Positions 45,344-57,650 of a stretch of DNA of 64,000 nt are shown piece after piece. The notes under the pieces were generated by a model. The model made no database searches, was not told the DNA's origin, and saw only the letters and a program-made list of their open reading frames with translations. Made by a program: the position numbers and the translations under genes. Position 1 is the first letter of the stretch. Each line of letters opens with the position of its first letter. Source of the stretch: Congeria kusceri (lineage: Eukaryota > Mollusca > Bivalvia > Myida > Dreissenidae); assembly GCA_027627225.1 (NCBI GenBank), contig CM051027.1, positions 88,582,451 through 88,646,450 on the forward strand. Direction: 5' to 3'.

Positions 45344-46725
45344 ACTAATATTTTGCTGAAATTATGGAGTATAACAATGAGTAGTTCGATTTGTTTTGTG
45401 TAAAAATGGCATTTCAGAAATTCAATTTCATTCAAACGAATCTGTTCTTTCTGTTAGAATTTGTTTGCACTCTATTTGCCTTAATTTTGAATTCTTTCAT
45501 GTTCTCGCCAAAATCTTTCTACGTTATCAGAGTTTTGATTGGTAAAGGACACCGTATGTCTATAGGCGTTGGACTGGTCGGGACCGTACTGTGTTCATTC
45601 GACATGTCCAAATGAGGCTTTCTCTTCCAGCGATTTCATTTTTCAAATAAATGTATTTTAAGAAAAAATAAGCATCAACGTTTTCGCAGTTAAATTAGCA
45701 AGTACTTAGGACAACTTAATGTTTCTTTCATTTTTTTGTTAATCTGACACTGTCACATTTCTGGAGTCTTAATTTTAGTAATTTGAGGGGATATATTTAA
45801 ATCAATCAGAATGTGTGTTATTGTATATCATAAATTTATGTCATACATTAACATACTAAGCACTTGCGGATCCAGCGGGGGGGGGGGGGGGGGGGGGCGA
45901 ACTTCCGAACTATACAAATATGGGCTGATATAAATCAATCGGTCAAAACTGGAAATATACGCTCACATTTCGCTGGCTTCGCTCGGTCATTTTGGTAAAA
46001 GATACACATCAAATTCAGCAAAATATACCCGACCTTGTTCGACCCCTACGATTTCTTACGTACACCATAGTACCGGCGCAAAAAGTTCATCGAAAACGAT
46101 AACCTATAGACAATGGGTATATATACCTTATTTGTAAATAATATTGTTTTCTTTTTTAATTTTTAAATGTATAAATTATAAATTTTAAATTAAAACATTA
46201 ACAATAATTTTTGAATAAATATGGTTTGAAGTCGAATTCAATTAAAATCAATGACTACAGTTTAGTCCAGTTCCGAAATATCTAAATCGACAAACTTCTT
46301 GTTCATTGTTTAATTCGCAATCATACCAAATTTCGTATTGTTTTATGCATTTATATAGACATAAAGTGATAAAGTAGAGGGGTGTCCACAACATATGCTC
46401 CAATTCCTGGCGATTTCATATTTTTCCGGCACCGTAAGTCAGCGGAATTGAAACAACGTTGGCTTCACTTGCCATGTGTTATTTCACAACGGAATCATAC
46501 GAGTACTTTCACAATACTTCGTGTAAAACATGCTCGTCTGTCTGTCCATTCGTTCAGTTCGATGAAAAAACACAGAGTACATAGCACATTTGAAGACAAT
46601 TGATGAGAATGAATGTGAACGTGTGAGTTATTTAAATGACATCCACTTCGAAAAAAGAGAAAAATGAATAGGTAAATAAATAATACAAATAATTCTCGAT
46701 GCGTGTGTGATTGGTATATCCTTTT
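45110..46725. other. Spacer with a poly-G tract
   Basis: Apart from the unassigned minus-strand frame at 45107-45343, no supported gene. A run of about 20 G occurs near 45878-45898. Plus-strand frames at 45391-45615 and 46382-46603 have no recognisable domain. Confidence 0.35.
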
Positions 46726-46726
46726 C

Positions 46727-46868
46727 TGTTTCAAGGAAGTCTCTTCTAACCATAAATCCACTTGAGGCGGAAAGTGCCGTCCTGGATCGGCCTGTGCGGA
46801 CTGCACAGGCTGATCCGGGACGACACTTTACGCACATGCAATAAGACCAGATTTCTCACGACGCGCCA
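46727..46868. mobile_element. Half copy of the near-palindromic MITE
   Basis: Matches the right half of the family seen at 43185-43435: TTTCAAGGAAGTCTCTTCTA, GGCGGAAAGTGCCGTCCTGG, TGTGCGGACTGCACAGGCTG, GGGACGACACTTTACGCACA, then TTTCTCACGACGCGCC. The left half is missing. Confidence 0.8.
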
Positions 46869-46869
46869 A

Positions 46870-47884
46870 ATTTCAATGTAGTTCCTGTAAAATCTGCTTT
46901 CGATTCCGCCAACAGCTTAAAACTATACAATACGAATATGAAGATGGTGCCATGGATGTTCAAAATATGTAATTACGAGTAATTATGTCGTAATTGAGAC
47001 GTAATTATCTCGATGAATGTAATGTGTATTTATTTACGACTTAGTTACTCGTCATAACGACTATGTAACCTGAATTAATTCGTCGCTATCTATTCTTGTA
47101 ATTAAGACTTATCAACTCGCAATAATTACCAGATAACAATAAAACTCCAACATGGCTCGATGCCGCTTCCTTAGTGATAGACTGGTAGAAGAACAGCATA
47201 ATTAGTGTAACAATGCTACATAATCTACGTCATTCCCTATATATCAGTATCCATGAGCATTGAACACATCACAAGCAGACGATTATTATAAACATGCCAC
47301 TCCAGCTGTATCATCAACTCACGTGATATATGATCATCGATCGATTGTATTCAAGAATGTCTTATTTAACTAACTCTCAGAGCGATCTGGTCCATTCACA
47401 CATCTTGCCTTTCGCGAGTCCGAGAAAACCTACAATAAATTGTATCGACCTGCTTTAATAAGCCAAATACTAGGCCACACTAAACTGTCAATGCAGGTAA
47501 ACCCGACAACCGGTTATTGCACTTATAATGGTGAACCAGTTGAAACCGGTAATCTAAACTTAGCTTGTTGTATGTGGAAACATATGGTCTGTTTACATCC
47601 AGATAAACGTTTACGGTTTTAGCATAGTGTAACATATTACAGATATGAAACAATGAAAGTATGATACATTTTACGTTTTGTGTTATACTTTAAATTGAGG
47701 ATATGCTAAATATTTTGGATATGCTAAATATTTTGTCAATAAAACCTAGTTGACTAATTTGGTGTTATACATACGTCGTGTAATTGAGTTATTGGTGAGC
47801 GGACGTGTTGTTCGCGCGAGGTAAATAATAGGACGGACGCAAAGTTGACTGCAATTGATAACCGGACACTGTCCGCTGACCGCC
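46870..47884. other. Non-coding spacer with CGTAATTA-type motifs
   Basis: From 46970 to 47120 the motif GTAATTA/ACGTAATTA and its inverse recur as a degenerate array. No supported gene. Confidence 0.35.
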
Positions 47885-47885
47885 G

Positions 47886-48091
47886 CAGATTACCCTGGCA
47901 CTAGACTTGTCATCCAAACCGTTTGGGAGAAACGGACACATAGTTTTTCCCGGCGGACGCGATGCTGTTGAAGACACGTCAGTGTTTCCGAGCGATCAGC
48001 TGTGTAGGACCCCAAATAAGGCAGGGGTTATCAATCTTACCATAGCAGCCGACACATTTCTTGATGGAACCATGATGGTATTCAGAGAAGG
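47886..48091 (+). other. Candidate coding exon, function unknown
   Basis: After a possible acceptor GACCGCCGCAG a GC-balanced frame reads LDLSSKPFGRNGHIVFPGGR, then GVINLTIAADTFLDGTMMVF and REG, up to a possible donor GTAATA at 48092. Composition is protein-like and unlike the flanks, but I recognise no domain and found no neighbouring exons. It may belong to a gene extending outside what I could assemble, or to a decayed transposon. Confidence 0.3.
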
Positions 48092-48094
48092 TAA

Positions 48095-49410
48095 TATATG
48101 TAGAATAACTGATACCGAAACGTTCACCAGAATGTGTGCCACAATATACAATTTATTACAGGTAATTGACTAATACACAAAAAGTAATCAATCAATAAAT
48201 TAATTAATTAAAATAATAATTAATAAATACGTGTAAATACATGAACTATATAAATAAATAAGTAAATACGCTTACATACATGAAAAAGATAAGTAAGTAA
48301 ATACCTTATCGAAATTAGTTAGCAATGCCCAAACTTAATAATGTTTTATAAGTATAGTTTGGTTTTCTAAATTTTAATTTCCGTTATTAAATAAGTACAC
48401 TCAGTGGCTAATATTACCCTACACTCAGTGGCTAATATTACCCTAACTGATAGAATGGACACAGTCTAATGGTCAACGAGTTAGGATGGACCTGGACACA
48501 ATCTAATGGTCAACGAGTTAGGATGGACCTGGACACAATCTAGGATGGACCTTCACCTTCGGACAGGAAGGAAATCGGAGACTAGTGTTGTAATTTATGG
48601 ACACCAATGTATGTGATACGTGTATAAATATACTAGTAGTATTAAAACTAGCAGTGGATAACTATCGTATAGTAACTGGTGAGTTCTTTTTATGATCTTT
48701 TTTCTAAACGGGAAGTAATATAACCCATTATTTTAGTGAAACTAAAACACAATGTACCATTACTTTCCAGACAATATGTTGTGCTATACAATCGATTCAA
48801 ATATATAAGTTCCCTTATATATCACCAAACTTGATAATAGCAAACAAACGCGTCTATATTTAACCAGGAAATCGTTTGCTGTCGTAATATCCATATTATC
48901 TTACTGTTTGAAATCGGTCTAAACCAGAGTTTGAGCATAATACACAACTGTAAGAGCTAGTCAAAGCCGACTTTCGTCATTCGTGACCGATTACAATCCA
49001 GATTTAGCTACGTATGTCCTGTCTGAAAAGGCTGTTTAATTTGGAATGTGGAACAATTGGTGGTTTAGAACACTAGAACTAAATGTTGAATTCCTGGTAC
49101 ACGTATTTCTTCCACCAAATAACAATAAAATGTAAATGATTCCTTTATCATTTCAGCAGAAACTTGAATTATAGATAAGGTGTTATTTGTATTAAGTATC
49201 GATTATTCCAAATAAAGATTACTGACGGGTTGTTGAAAGTCATAACATACATTTAATCCAAATACGGATTCAATTTGTTAAATTAAGACAGATATTGTGG
49301 TAAGTAATGTAGCGTATGTCAGTATGAGAAGACATTTTTATCTATAAAACATGTCTTTTAAGACCTTATGTTTTTGAAAGAGTTAGAAACACAACATCGC
49401 CATCTTAAAA
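48095..49410. other. Spacer with short tandem duplications
   Basis: ACACTCAGTGGCTAATATTA is duplicated near 48399 and 48421, and a 43-bp unit with GGTCAACGAGTTAGGATGGA is duplicated near 48471 and 48514. No exon is supported. Confidence 0.5.
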
Positions 49411-49417
49411 GTTGTAC

Positions 49418-49550
49418 CTTTACACAGTACGTGTATCCATCGCTACTGACAAAAAGGCGACCTCCTCGTTTGCTTCCATTTTCGAACACATGGAATGTGG
49501 TTGGACTGTCATCTATAGTCGATGTGGATAGGCTTTCGTCAACCATGGAG
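49418..49550 (-). CDS. FLYWCH-type zinc finger exon
   Basis: Acceptor TTTCTGTCGCAG, donor GTAAAG|GTACAA. Encodes SMVDESLSTSTIDDSPTTFH then VFENGSKRGGRLFVSSDGYT and YCVK. The pattern F-V-ENGSKRGG-LFVSSDGYTY is the start of a FLYWCH finger; the Cys-His half would be in a further exon that I did not find. Confidence 0.55.
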
Positions 49551-51571
49551 CTGCGACAGAAATATATACATTTAATAAGCGATATTGAGAATAAATGTAT
49601 ATATTATCAATATATACCAATACATATGTATACGCGTCAATCCAATAAAAACACAACAGCGTTAACGTATATACGTACTCCTCCTGATTCTCTGCTGGCT
49701 CCAGAATATCCCTGTTGGTAATGTTGAAACTCGGGTAGTCATCGTCAAAATCCTCGACCGACAGTGTATCCGTGACACCATCCATTCGTTTGGGTAGCAT
49801 CGTGCTGTCACTGTCGTATGAAGAACCCGCGCTCAACTCCATGTCCGCCGATATCTCGACGTCATTGATCATTCTTGTGTCCGTGGCCGTGCTGTCGTTC
49901 GGAGCGTCAGTTGTCGTCGTGCCCGTGCTGAAGTTCAGGTCAAACGTTATCCCATGCTGTACGGAAGAGGATCCTGGTGATCCGGGATTTCCGGCGTGAG
50001 TGTCGTTGTCATGAATCTCGAGGTCGGTGATCATTCATGTGTCTGTGGCCGTGCTGTCGTTCGGAGCGTCAGTTGTCGTCGTGCCCGTGCTGATGTTCAG
50101 GTCAAACGTTATGCCATGCGTAACGGAAGAGGATCCTGGTGATCCGGGATTTCCGGCGTCGGTGTCGTTGTCATGGATCTGCGTCCTTGCCGTGCATTTG
50201 CTACAGGTAAACGGAAGAGACTTTATTGTCTGCACTGCCCGCCGGTACATGTCTATGCTTATTCCTAAAGATCACAATAGTTAACATCTTACCAAACATG
50301 TTTTAAATATACTATAACAAACACACAAGAAGAAATTCTTATCTATGAAAAGTATTAAAGCGCACACATATTTACACGCACAGTCATAAATATCTACATA
50401 TTTGTAATTATTTAATCTGTCCATTATTTCATTATCTGAGTTAACGCATTGGAAAATAATATTCCTTTGTAGCTTGTTTTCGTATCAGCAAGAAATCTCT
50501 GAATCTATGTATGTGTTGCTGTGTTGTTGTTTTCTTGTATTTAAATAATATCAAATACCAATCATTATACGTTTATTTTATTGTCATATTACAATCTTAA
50601 TTGTATTATAACTGTCACATTAATTGCCATAATAATAACGTAACTAAATGTCCATCAAAAACACACCGAATATACAAGTATGGTGATAAATGATTGTTAT
50701 CACTTTTATTACCGGACACACACTGCGGGAGTTACTGAAATTTCACCATATTGGTGAATTATAGTTGCGGAACATACTGCTATGATTTATTCAGTTTTTA
50801 GGAAATTGGTAAATGACACCGTGAGAAGATGCCACATTATTATGGTTATCTGGTTATGTGACACTATTGGCAATTTGGAAACACTGTCCCAAAATTGAGC
50901 AGAACAGAACATGTGGTGTTATTAATGACTTACAATGTACATACTAGGTGTTGGTTGATCTTCAACACCTTGACCAATGTTTTTCAAACAACCACTGAGA
51001 CTATCCACACTTTGTAAGAATTTCAGCAACACATTTTTGCTAACAAATTAAGATTAGAATTAATTAAGATGAGCATAAATTAAAAATATTTAATATAATT
51101 CATACGTATATAAACATTGCAGAACAGAAATTTTATTAGCGACTTGTACAAAGTACATCGTTGAAGCAAATGTCACGAGACAGATGGGAAAGTCATATAA
51201 AGGATAAATTATAATTAACAATATAATATATAGCATTATTATGGCAGTTATTGTATGCTGACACAATAGTTATACTCATAAACTTTTTAACACTTTGCAA
51301 ACGTATTTCAGAAAGTAGCTTTAAAAAAGTGCGGTTTATTTCGAATAATTTACAAACACATAATGGCATTAATCGTCTAACTTGTTATAATTAATTTGTA
51401 CAAATTCTTTCATTTAAAGGCGTTTTGTTCCAGTTATCGATAGAAACGTATGGTACATGCTGGTATCACAAGACCTGTGTTGCCATTGTTCGCAAATGTC
51501 ACACAAAACGGCATGCTGTCTTGGTCGAACAATTTTATTACAGTTAGTGCACGGAAAGAAATCAATTTTTA
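49418..51571 (-). CDS. FLYWCH/PHD-finger gene fragment (three exons)
   Basis: In transcription order: exon 51571-51414 with a PHD-like finger, exon 50200-49679 with a duplicated Thr/Asp-rich linker, exon 49550-49418 with a FLYWCH-type finger. The last two join cleanly (GA|GTACGT donor to TCGCAG acceptor, phase 2). The PHD exon ends at a stop before any donor I can see, so its link to the others is inferred. FLYWCH fingers bind DNA and occur in transcription factors and in Mutator-derived proteins; PHD plus FLYWCH combinations are frequent in molluscan transposon-derived genes by recollection. A TGA inside the linker (50035-50037) suggests decay. Further 3' exons were not found. Confidence 0.5.
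49679..50200 (-). CDS. Linker exon with a 54-codon tandem duplication
   Basis: Two 162-bp repeats start at 50178 and 50016. Both read IHDNDT-AGNPGSPGSSSV, GITFDLN and STGTTTTDAPNDSTATDT. In the first repeat the next codon is TGA (50035-50037), where the second has AGA. After the repeats an acidic segment follows (DFDDDYPSFNITNRDILEPA). GC content is high compared with the flanks, supporting coding origin. Confidence 0.6.
50290..51410. other. Probable intron, no feature
   Basis: AT-rich sequence between the PHD-like and linker exons; no exon or repeat recognised. Confidence 0.4.
51414..51571 (-). CDS. PHD-like zinc finger exon
   Basis: Reads PCTNCNKIVRPRQHAVLCDI then CEQWQHRSCDTSM: Cys-x2-Cys-x12-Cys-x2-Cys-x4-His-x2-Cys, with the WQHRSC motif of PHD-like fingers. 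A possible acceptor TGTTGACAG precedes it. The final Cys pair of a complete PHD is absent because the frame ends at TAA, so the finger is truncated or split. Confidence 0.55.
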
Positions 51572-51884
51572 CTGTCAACACAATCACAAAGGGGAAAAAG
51601 AGAGCAAAAAAGCACACTGACATACACATTCAGAAATCACATAAATATTTGAATTTCCACAAGAACCACGCTACCACAAGAAAAAAAAAACAATATTGTA
51701 CACTTAATATAACACCAATCTTATCTAATCAAACGAACTAAAATGTGTACATATAAATGAATTTACTGCTTTAAGTACCATTCGAAACAGCTTTGTTATT
51801 TACACTACTCATTAGTTTTTAACAGTTTGCAATAAGTATCAACATTTTAAAGCAAAATTATAATTGCAATTAATGGTATACGTC

Positions 51885-52050
51885 TTATCAAAGATGTAAC
51901 CGCTACTTTGATGACGCTAATTATTAAAATCAATCGTAATCCGAAAGAGGTCACCGCTACTTCGATGACGCTAATTATTAAAATCAATCGTAATCCGAAA
52001 GAGGTCACCGCTACTTTGATGACGCTAATTATTAAAATCAATCGTAATCT
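51885..52050. repeat. 54-bp tandem repeat, 3 units
   Basis: CGCTACTTTGATGACGCTAA plus TTATTAAAATCAATCGTAAT recurs at 51901, 51955 and 52009 with one or two substitutions. Confidence 0.95.
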
Positions 52051-52404
52051 GAAATGAGGTTTTTTAATGATCCAAATAACCCGCCGTTAATTTTACTCTA
52101 TATAACTCTATATAACTTTTAGGAGGCCAAACTACCAGGTGCGAAACTACCAAGGGCGAAACAGGCTGGGAGCGAAACGACCCGTAATCGTTTAGTCATT
52201 TTATAAGCGTCATTGGAAAGTAAGATTTGTACACTCTATTAGATTCTTTTTAAGGAGTCGCATCCCGCATTTTCACACACAAATAAAATAAAATACTGTT
52301 TTCTTTGGTCTTAATTTTTTTTTCGGTTGCGGCGATTTTGCTGGGTCGGTCGCAGGAGGGGAAACAAACAATATTTTATTTTAGGCCTTGTAGTACAAAT
52401 ATAA

Positions 52405-54280
52405 TCAAAACGCTGACAGTGTAGAAAGACTGTTGGCGACAAAATAATCTAAAAGCATGTGAATTATGAGCGTATTTTTGCTAAAAGGAAACATTCGTTA
52501 GAATGAAGTTCAATTTTCCTACTTTAAACTTTATAGTTTGGCTTCTTATTACCTCACCGGAGCACGAAGTGCTCAAGGGTAAGCTATTTTGTTCAGTCTG
52601 TGTCGGGCGTCCGTCGTCAACATTTTACTTCAAACAACTTCTTCTCTGAAACCATTAGGCTGATTTTAACCAAACTTGGCAGGAATGGCCCCGGGATGGA
52701 CTTTTACCAAATTCCTTCAATTTATTAAAATTATTGAAAACTGGTTGCCATGGCAAGCAAAAGCTTAAAAACTGGAAAAGTTAAAAAAATCTTCTTGTCA
52801 GAAACCACTGGCTGGATTTGAAACTAGTTTTCACAGAAATGCTCCTTGGGTGACCCTCTACCAAATTCCTTAAAATCATTTTGATTTGTTAAAAAAAAGC
52901 ATGGCCGCCAGTGGGTGGGGCAGTTTTCCTTATATAACTATATTGAAAAATCTTCAAGTTTGAAACCACTGGCTGGATTTCAAAATAATTTCACAGAAAT
53001 TTTCATTGGGTGACCCTCTACAGAATTCCTTGAAATAATTTCGATTTGTTAAAAAACATGGCTGCCAGGGGGCGGGGCAATTTTCCTTATATGGCTTTCC
53101 TGAAAACTTAAAATCTTCTTGTCCGAAATCACTGATGGAATTTAAAATAATTTCACAGAAATGTTCCTTGGGTGACCCTCTACCAAATTCCTTGAAATTA
53201 TTTTGATTCGTTAAAAAAGATGACCACGGGGGGGGGGGGGGCATTTTCCTTATATTATTATATTGAAAACTTTAAAAATCTATTAGTCTGAAACCACTGG
53301 CTGGATTTCAAAATATTTTCACAGAATTGTTCCTTGGGTGACCGTCTACCAAATTCCTTGAAATCATTTTGATTTGTTAAATAACATTGCTGCCAAGAGG
53401 CGGGGCAGTTTTCCTTATAGGGCTATATTGAAAACTTAAAAAATCGTCTTGTCTTAAACCACTGGCTGGATTTCAAAATAATTATGATGCTTTACACTCA
53501 GGTGAGCGACCTAGGGCCATCTTGGCCCCCTTGTTCAACAGTACACGACATCATAATGAAAACTAATTTTTAGTAACCAAAAAATATTTTGTTCGAGCTA
53601 ATTATCTTATGCAAACGGACTTGTATACATGCCAGTTAACAAGTCAGTCTGCAAGGGCCAGAATAACCGATGAAGCGTAGTAGTTAGGCGCGCCGATTGT
53701 TAGTGCTTCTAAGCCAAAGATCTATAAATAAACATGTTCATTTATAGATCTTGGTTCGTAGCCACTGAGTCAAAATTGAACATACGTTGCAAGCTCTCGA
53801 TTGTCCATAGTACAGTTTAAAATTAATAAATTGCAGTAATTTATTGTCAAAATATTCAGAATGAGACTTGGAAACAAGCAAAAACACTTTCGCAACGAGT
53901 AAAAAATAACCGATGTAGCGCATTGATTTGGTGGTCTTATTCCAGGACACTCCGTTAAATAGTTCGGTTACATACAAGTAAATGTCAAAAGTAGGGGTAT
54001 CGTTAGTTTAAAGTTATTATTTTATAAATTGACCGTTTTAGAAACTGTACTCGTAATAAATCACTTGATATACACATTATAATACTTATTACATACATTA
54101 TCTTAAATAATTAATATTTAAGAAAAGGGGTGTGAAATGTTGTTGTTTCGAAGAAGTACCCTTTCAGGTTTCGATTTAATGACTTGTAGCCTGCAAAGAA
54201 AAGCAGTAGTTTCCGCGATACCTGTTTTGGAAATTACCCTCACAAAAGACCGTTGGCTTCCGCCAATTGTCTAATTACAA
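52405..54280. mobile_element. MITE-like element copy 2, split by a nested insertion
   Basis: Matches 36175-36990 in two blocks. Block 1 (about 52405-52549) runs from AAAACGCTGACAGTGTAGAA to TTTGGCTTCTTATT. Block 2 (about 53527-54280) resumes at ACACGACATCATAA and ends GGCTTCCGCCAATTGTCT. In copy 1 these blocks are continuous, so the 165-bp repeat element between them inserted later. Confidence 0.75.
52550..53526. mobile_element. 165-bp repeat family, copy 2 (nested insertion)
   Basis: Starts CCTCACCGGAGCACGAAGTG and ends CACTCAGGTGAGCGACCTAG plus GGCCATCTTGGCCCCCTTGTT. Internal units of 160-166 bp carry TGACCCTCTACCAAATTCCT, GGCGGGGCA and GAAACCACTGGCTGGATTT. The terminal ACCTCAC/GGTGAG form a short inverted pair. 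Both ends are present, so this copy defines the element better than 34370-35215. Confidence 0.8.
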
Positions 54281-55761
54281 ATACCATATAATTTTGTCAG
54301 CGCTACAAGTAGCAGAAATAGTCAATGGCTACTCAAATGGACTGGATTTATTTTCAATAATGGAACCCGCCTCAGCGCCAGTATCATAGATCAATGCATG
54401 GATATATATATTATCCACTGATCTCTAATACTGGATTTGACGTCACGTGACTTTCAGTGTGATTTACGTCCGCCATTTTGTTGGGTGCTAGTTGTTTACA
54501 AGATGGCAGCCGAAGTGAACTCTGCGGTTGTCAAAACCAAAACAAAATGCGTTCACTGATTGGCTTGCGGTTCTTTTCACGATATGAATAGTAATACTAT
54601 TCAAGCCAAGGCATTTGCTGCCTCAGGTAAGATTTCTATATGTTTAAATAATAGAAATAATAATAAATGCCATAATGTTAAAATTATGATTATTAATTGA
54701 AGGCCTTTCAGACTCAGTTTCAGTTTCATTGCAAGTTATCGTGTATTTACTACTGACTGTAAACGTGTTATCGATTCCAACGAAAATTCCTTCATTATAT
54801 AATACATATCAGCCTTACCTTTTGGCTTGTTTCCACTGACAATGACTCCTTAGCAATGAAATCTTTAAAAAAAAAACAACATCCAATAACAGTAAACAAG
54901 ACCTTGGGTCATATTCCATAAACATACTATTAGTATTTTATCTTTTACTTTAAATTATGAATTTTACGTAGCTTTTTGTTTTGTGTACTGACTAATGTAC
55001 GTGGTCTTTATGCTTAGTATTTATGAAATATTAAATTTAGTACATTATGTTAACTGTTGTTTGTTTTACTGTAAATTTGTTGGCAGCTTTAAATAAATAA
55101 CATACTATTTTTTACTTTAACAATATTTTTTTCTTTTCATGTTGCAGTGCTTGTTTGGTCATGGATGATATGGCCATCAGATGGAAGATAGAGTTTGACA
55201 CAAGAATCCAGCCAGAGAACATATAAAATTTGATTCCTATGTATCCCCCTACATACTGGTAGTGGGTACTGTTGGAGTATAATGAAGTGTTCATTGTTAT
55301 TATTAGATGTGAAGTTACAGAAGTAGAACAGTATAGTTCTGTGTGTTATTGTTACACTGAAACCAAACTGTTAATGAACATTATAAACTATGAAATCTTT
55401 GTAGAAATGGATTATGCCCTTCGTTACCAGTTGATACGTGTCAATAGTAAAAATCTATTGTCATTTTTACACTTTGACCAGATTAAAAGTTCCCATATAT
55501 AAACATTAGTCCCAGCTCTACTGCTCGCCTGTTAATCGGCATAATGCTCTGCTTAAGGTTTGCGTGCAACAAGTACATATCTCTATAACTACTACAGATA
55601 CTCAGTTCAAACTTCACACAGGTCTTTGGGCTCATTATGTAAGATCACTGACCCGGGCCCATAACTGTTACCAATATTTTAGCATTAAGTCCCTTTATGT
55701 ACTTAACAAATCAGGTTAAGGTAAGCATGCAAACGAAATTCTGGTAAAGGTTTGCAAGTAA

Positions 55762-56047
55762 TGCACCTATCAATATTTTCCCCCAAGGGGGGAGTGGCGG
55801 GGCAATCCCAGGGGAATTTGACTAATTGTATTTTTGGGGATATGATTCCCCTTCCTAGAGCCAAGCATTTTTGTCTAAATACCCTCAATGGGGATGCTTA
55901 ATTGGTGTATCAATTGGTAAGGGGGCCAATATTAACCGGGAATCATTTGGCGTGTCAAATTCCCACCTGTCAGTAATTGCTTTCAGTCTAAAGTCCCATA
56001 TATGCCCACTGCTCCCCCCCTCCTGGGGGAAAATATTGATAGGTGCA
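55762..56047. mobile_element. Complete Harbinger-type MITE with TAA target duplication
   Basis: Ends are inverted: TGCACCTATCAATATTTTCC, CCCAAGG on the left and the reverse complement of CCTGGGGGAAAATATTGATA, GGTGCA on the right. TAA precedes the left end (55759-55761) and follows the right end (56048-56050). A 3-bp TAA/TTA duplication is typical of PIF/Harbinger elements. 286 bp, non-coding. Partial copies lie at 12298-12490 and 29737-29995. Confidence 0.85.
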
Positions 56048-56049
56048 TA

Positions 56050-57345
56050 AGTGACCTGTCTATGTATATAAAAGCAGAATTAATATTTGAACACACTGTC
56101 CTGAAACAGCTTTTGTTTTGTTTCATAACAAAAAAATAAGGAATTTCAAACTGTTTTGGGATTGAAGCATTTACACCACATTTCACAGTTCTTGCATTTG
56201 ATATTAAATGTTTTATTTAAATGTCCTTCTTAATGGAATGTGTGCTGTTTCAGGAGTGAATTTTATGATACTTATGTTAGTTGGTTTAATTGTTAGTTGA
56301 TTTTATGTTTTTTAATTCAGAACATGTACACAAACAATTTTTAACTAAATGATAAGCATTTATTTTGTATTGATCTATTGAACTCAACGTATATCATGTA
56401 ATAAGTAATAAATGACTGAAAGAAATTCCTTATTATAACAATAACACCATCCTGTCCCTAGTATATTGCCAACCTTTAATGTTTTTCTTATGAATAGTAA
56501 GGTACTATATTTTGCTTTTCTAAAACATACACTTGAAACTTTTAAAGGACAGTACATATTATTATTAAGTTTGTCTTTTAACTACCTGTATGAAACAATA
56601 AACTAATATAGAAAACTAAGAGTCTGTCATTTCTTGTGCACCAAGTCTTTTTAATGTAAAACATGGAACAAGCTTGGCTGCACTGCTGTTGTGGAATGGC
56701 TGCAGACTGTTTTTATTAAAATGTTGAACGAATCTTCCACACAAACGAGGTGATTGTGGAATGGTAGCTGCGTTTCCAATGCACTGTTGGCAGATTCCCT
56801 CACTCAAACAAGAATATGGACTGTAAAATAATAGAAAAAGAAGTTGATGGCCTTTTATTCTAATAAATCCAAAATACAATCATTTCCTAAACTACTGATT
56901 ATTAAACTTTATATGGTCATTCCACTATCAGAAAATGGACTTCTTAGTGTCAATGGTATTGTCTTCATAAAAATCACATTTTTTATCAATGTTATTTGTG
57001 ATATTTCTAATTAAAGGGACTGTGTCAATAAAAATGGTTATCTATTGAACTATAGATGGTATTGGATGATAAAAATGTGCTAAATATGCATTTAAATAGA
57101 ATGAATAATATAATAATGACATATTTGATAAAACAAATCTGCAAACAATGCAAAACCTATCACAATTGTCTAACAAAAAATAGTGGTGTTTGACAAAATT
57201 TATAATACATCTTATACCTATGTTATGCTAAATTTGCTTGATAAATAATGGAGTTATAATATGACAGCTGATTTAAATGGTTCGAGTAGTACGACATTAA
57301 ATCCCCAAGCAGTTATCGCACTTAAGTCTTATTTTATAAATAGTC
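56050..57345. other. Interior of the 4-kb element, no gene
   Basis: AT-rich. The minus frame at 56616-56879 contains several Cys but no recognisable motif. Confidence 0.35.
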
Positions 57346-57348
57346 GGG

Positions 57349-57650
57349 CCTGGCTAGCTCAGTTGGTAGAGCACTGGACTGGCAATCCGGGGATCGTGAG
57401 TTTGAACCCCAGCCCGGCCACACAACTTGTGTGAGGATTGGTAATGAAATTATTTCTACGGCCATTCTCGCCCTACCTCTGATTCAAGAAGGGCAGTTGT
57501 CAGTTACTGGCATTGGTATGTGCACTTATTACTGGTAAACCGCTTAGATCGGCTAAGCTTGCCCAGGAAAAGTGTGAGTAGGTTAACTGACAGCCGTGAT
57601 ATGACTGAAATACTGTTAAAAACGGCGACAAATCCAAACGAACAAACATA
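57349..57650 (+). mobile_element. tRNA-derived SINE
   Basis: The head (57349-57420) is tRNA-like: GGCCTGG and CCCGGCC pair as an acceptor stem, D-arm GCTCAGTTGGTAGAGC, anticodon loop CTGGCAA (GGC, Ala-like), B-box GTTTGAACCCC. One extra base before the D-arm and poor T-stem pairing show it is not a working tRNA. The body runs about 230 bp to GATATGACTGAAATACTGTT, AAAAACGGCG, a 3' tail I recall from molluscan SINEs of the Rudi/Meta type; that family name is tentative. Confidence 0.75.

Noticed and set aside
54504..54630. THAP-type exon at the left end of the 4-kb TIR element
   Set aside because: The frame MAAEVNSAVVKTKTKCVH meets TGA after 18 codons and the Cys/His spacing does not fit a THAP finger.
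57349..57420. Functional tRNA-Ala (GGC) gene
   Set aside because: There is an extra base between acceptor stem and D-arm, weak T-stem pairing, and a SINE body and tail follow directly.
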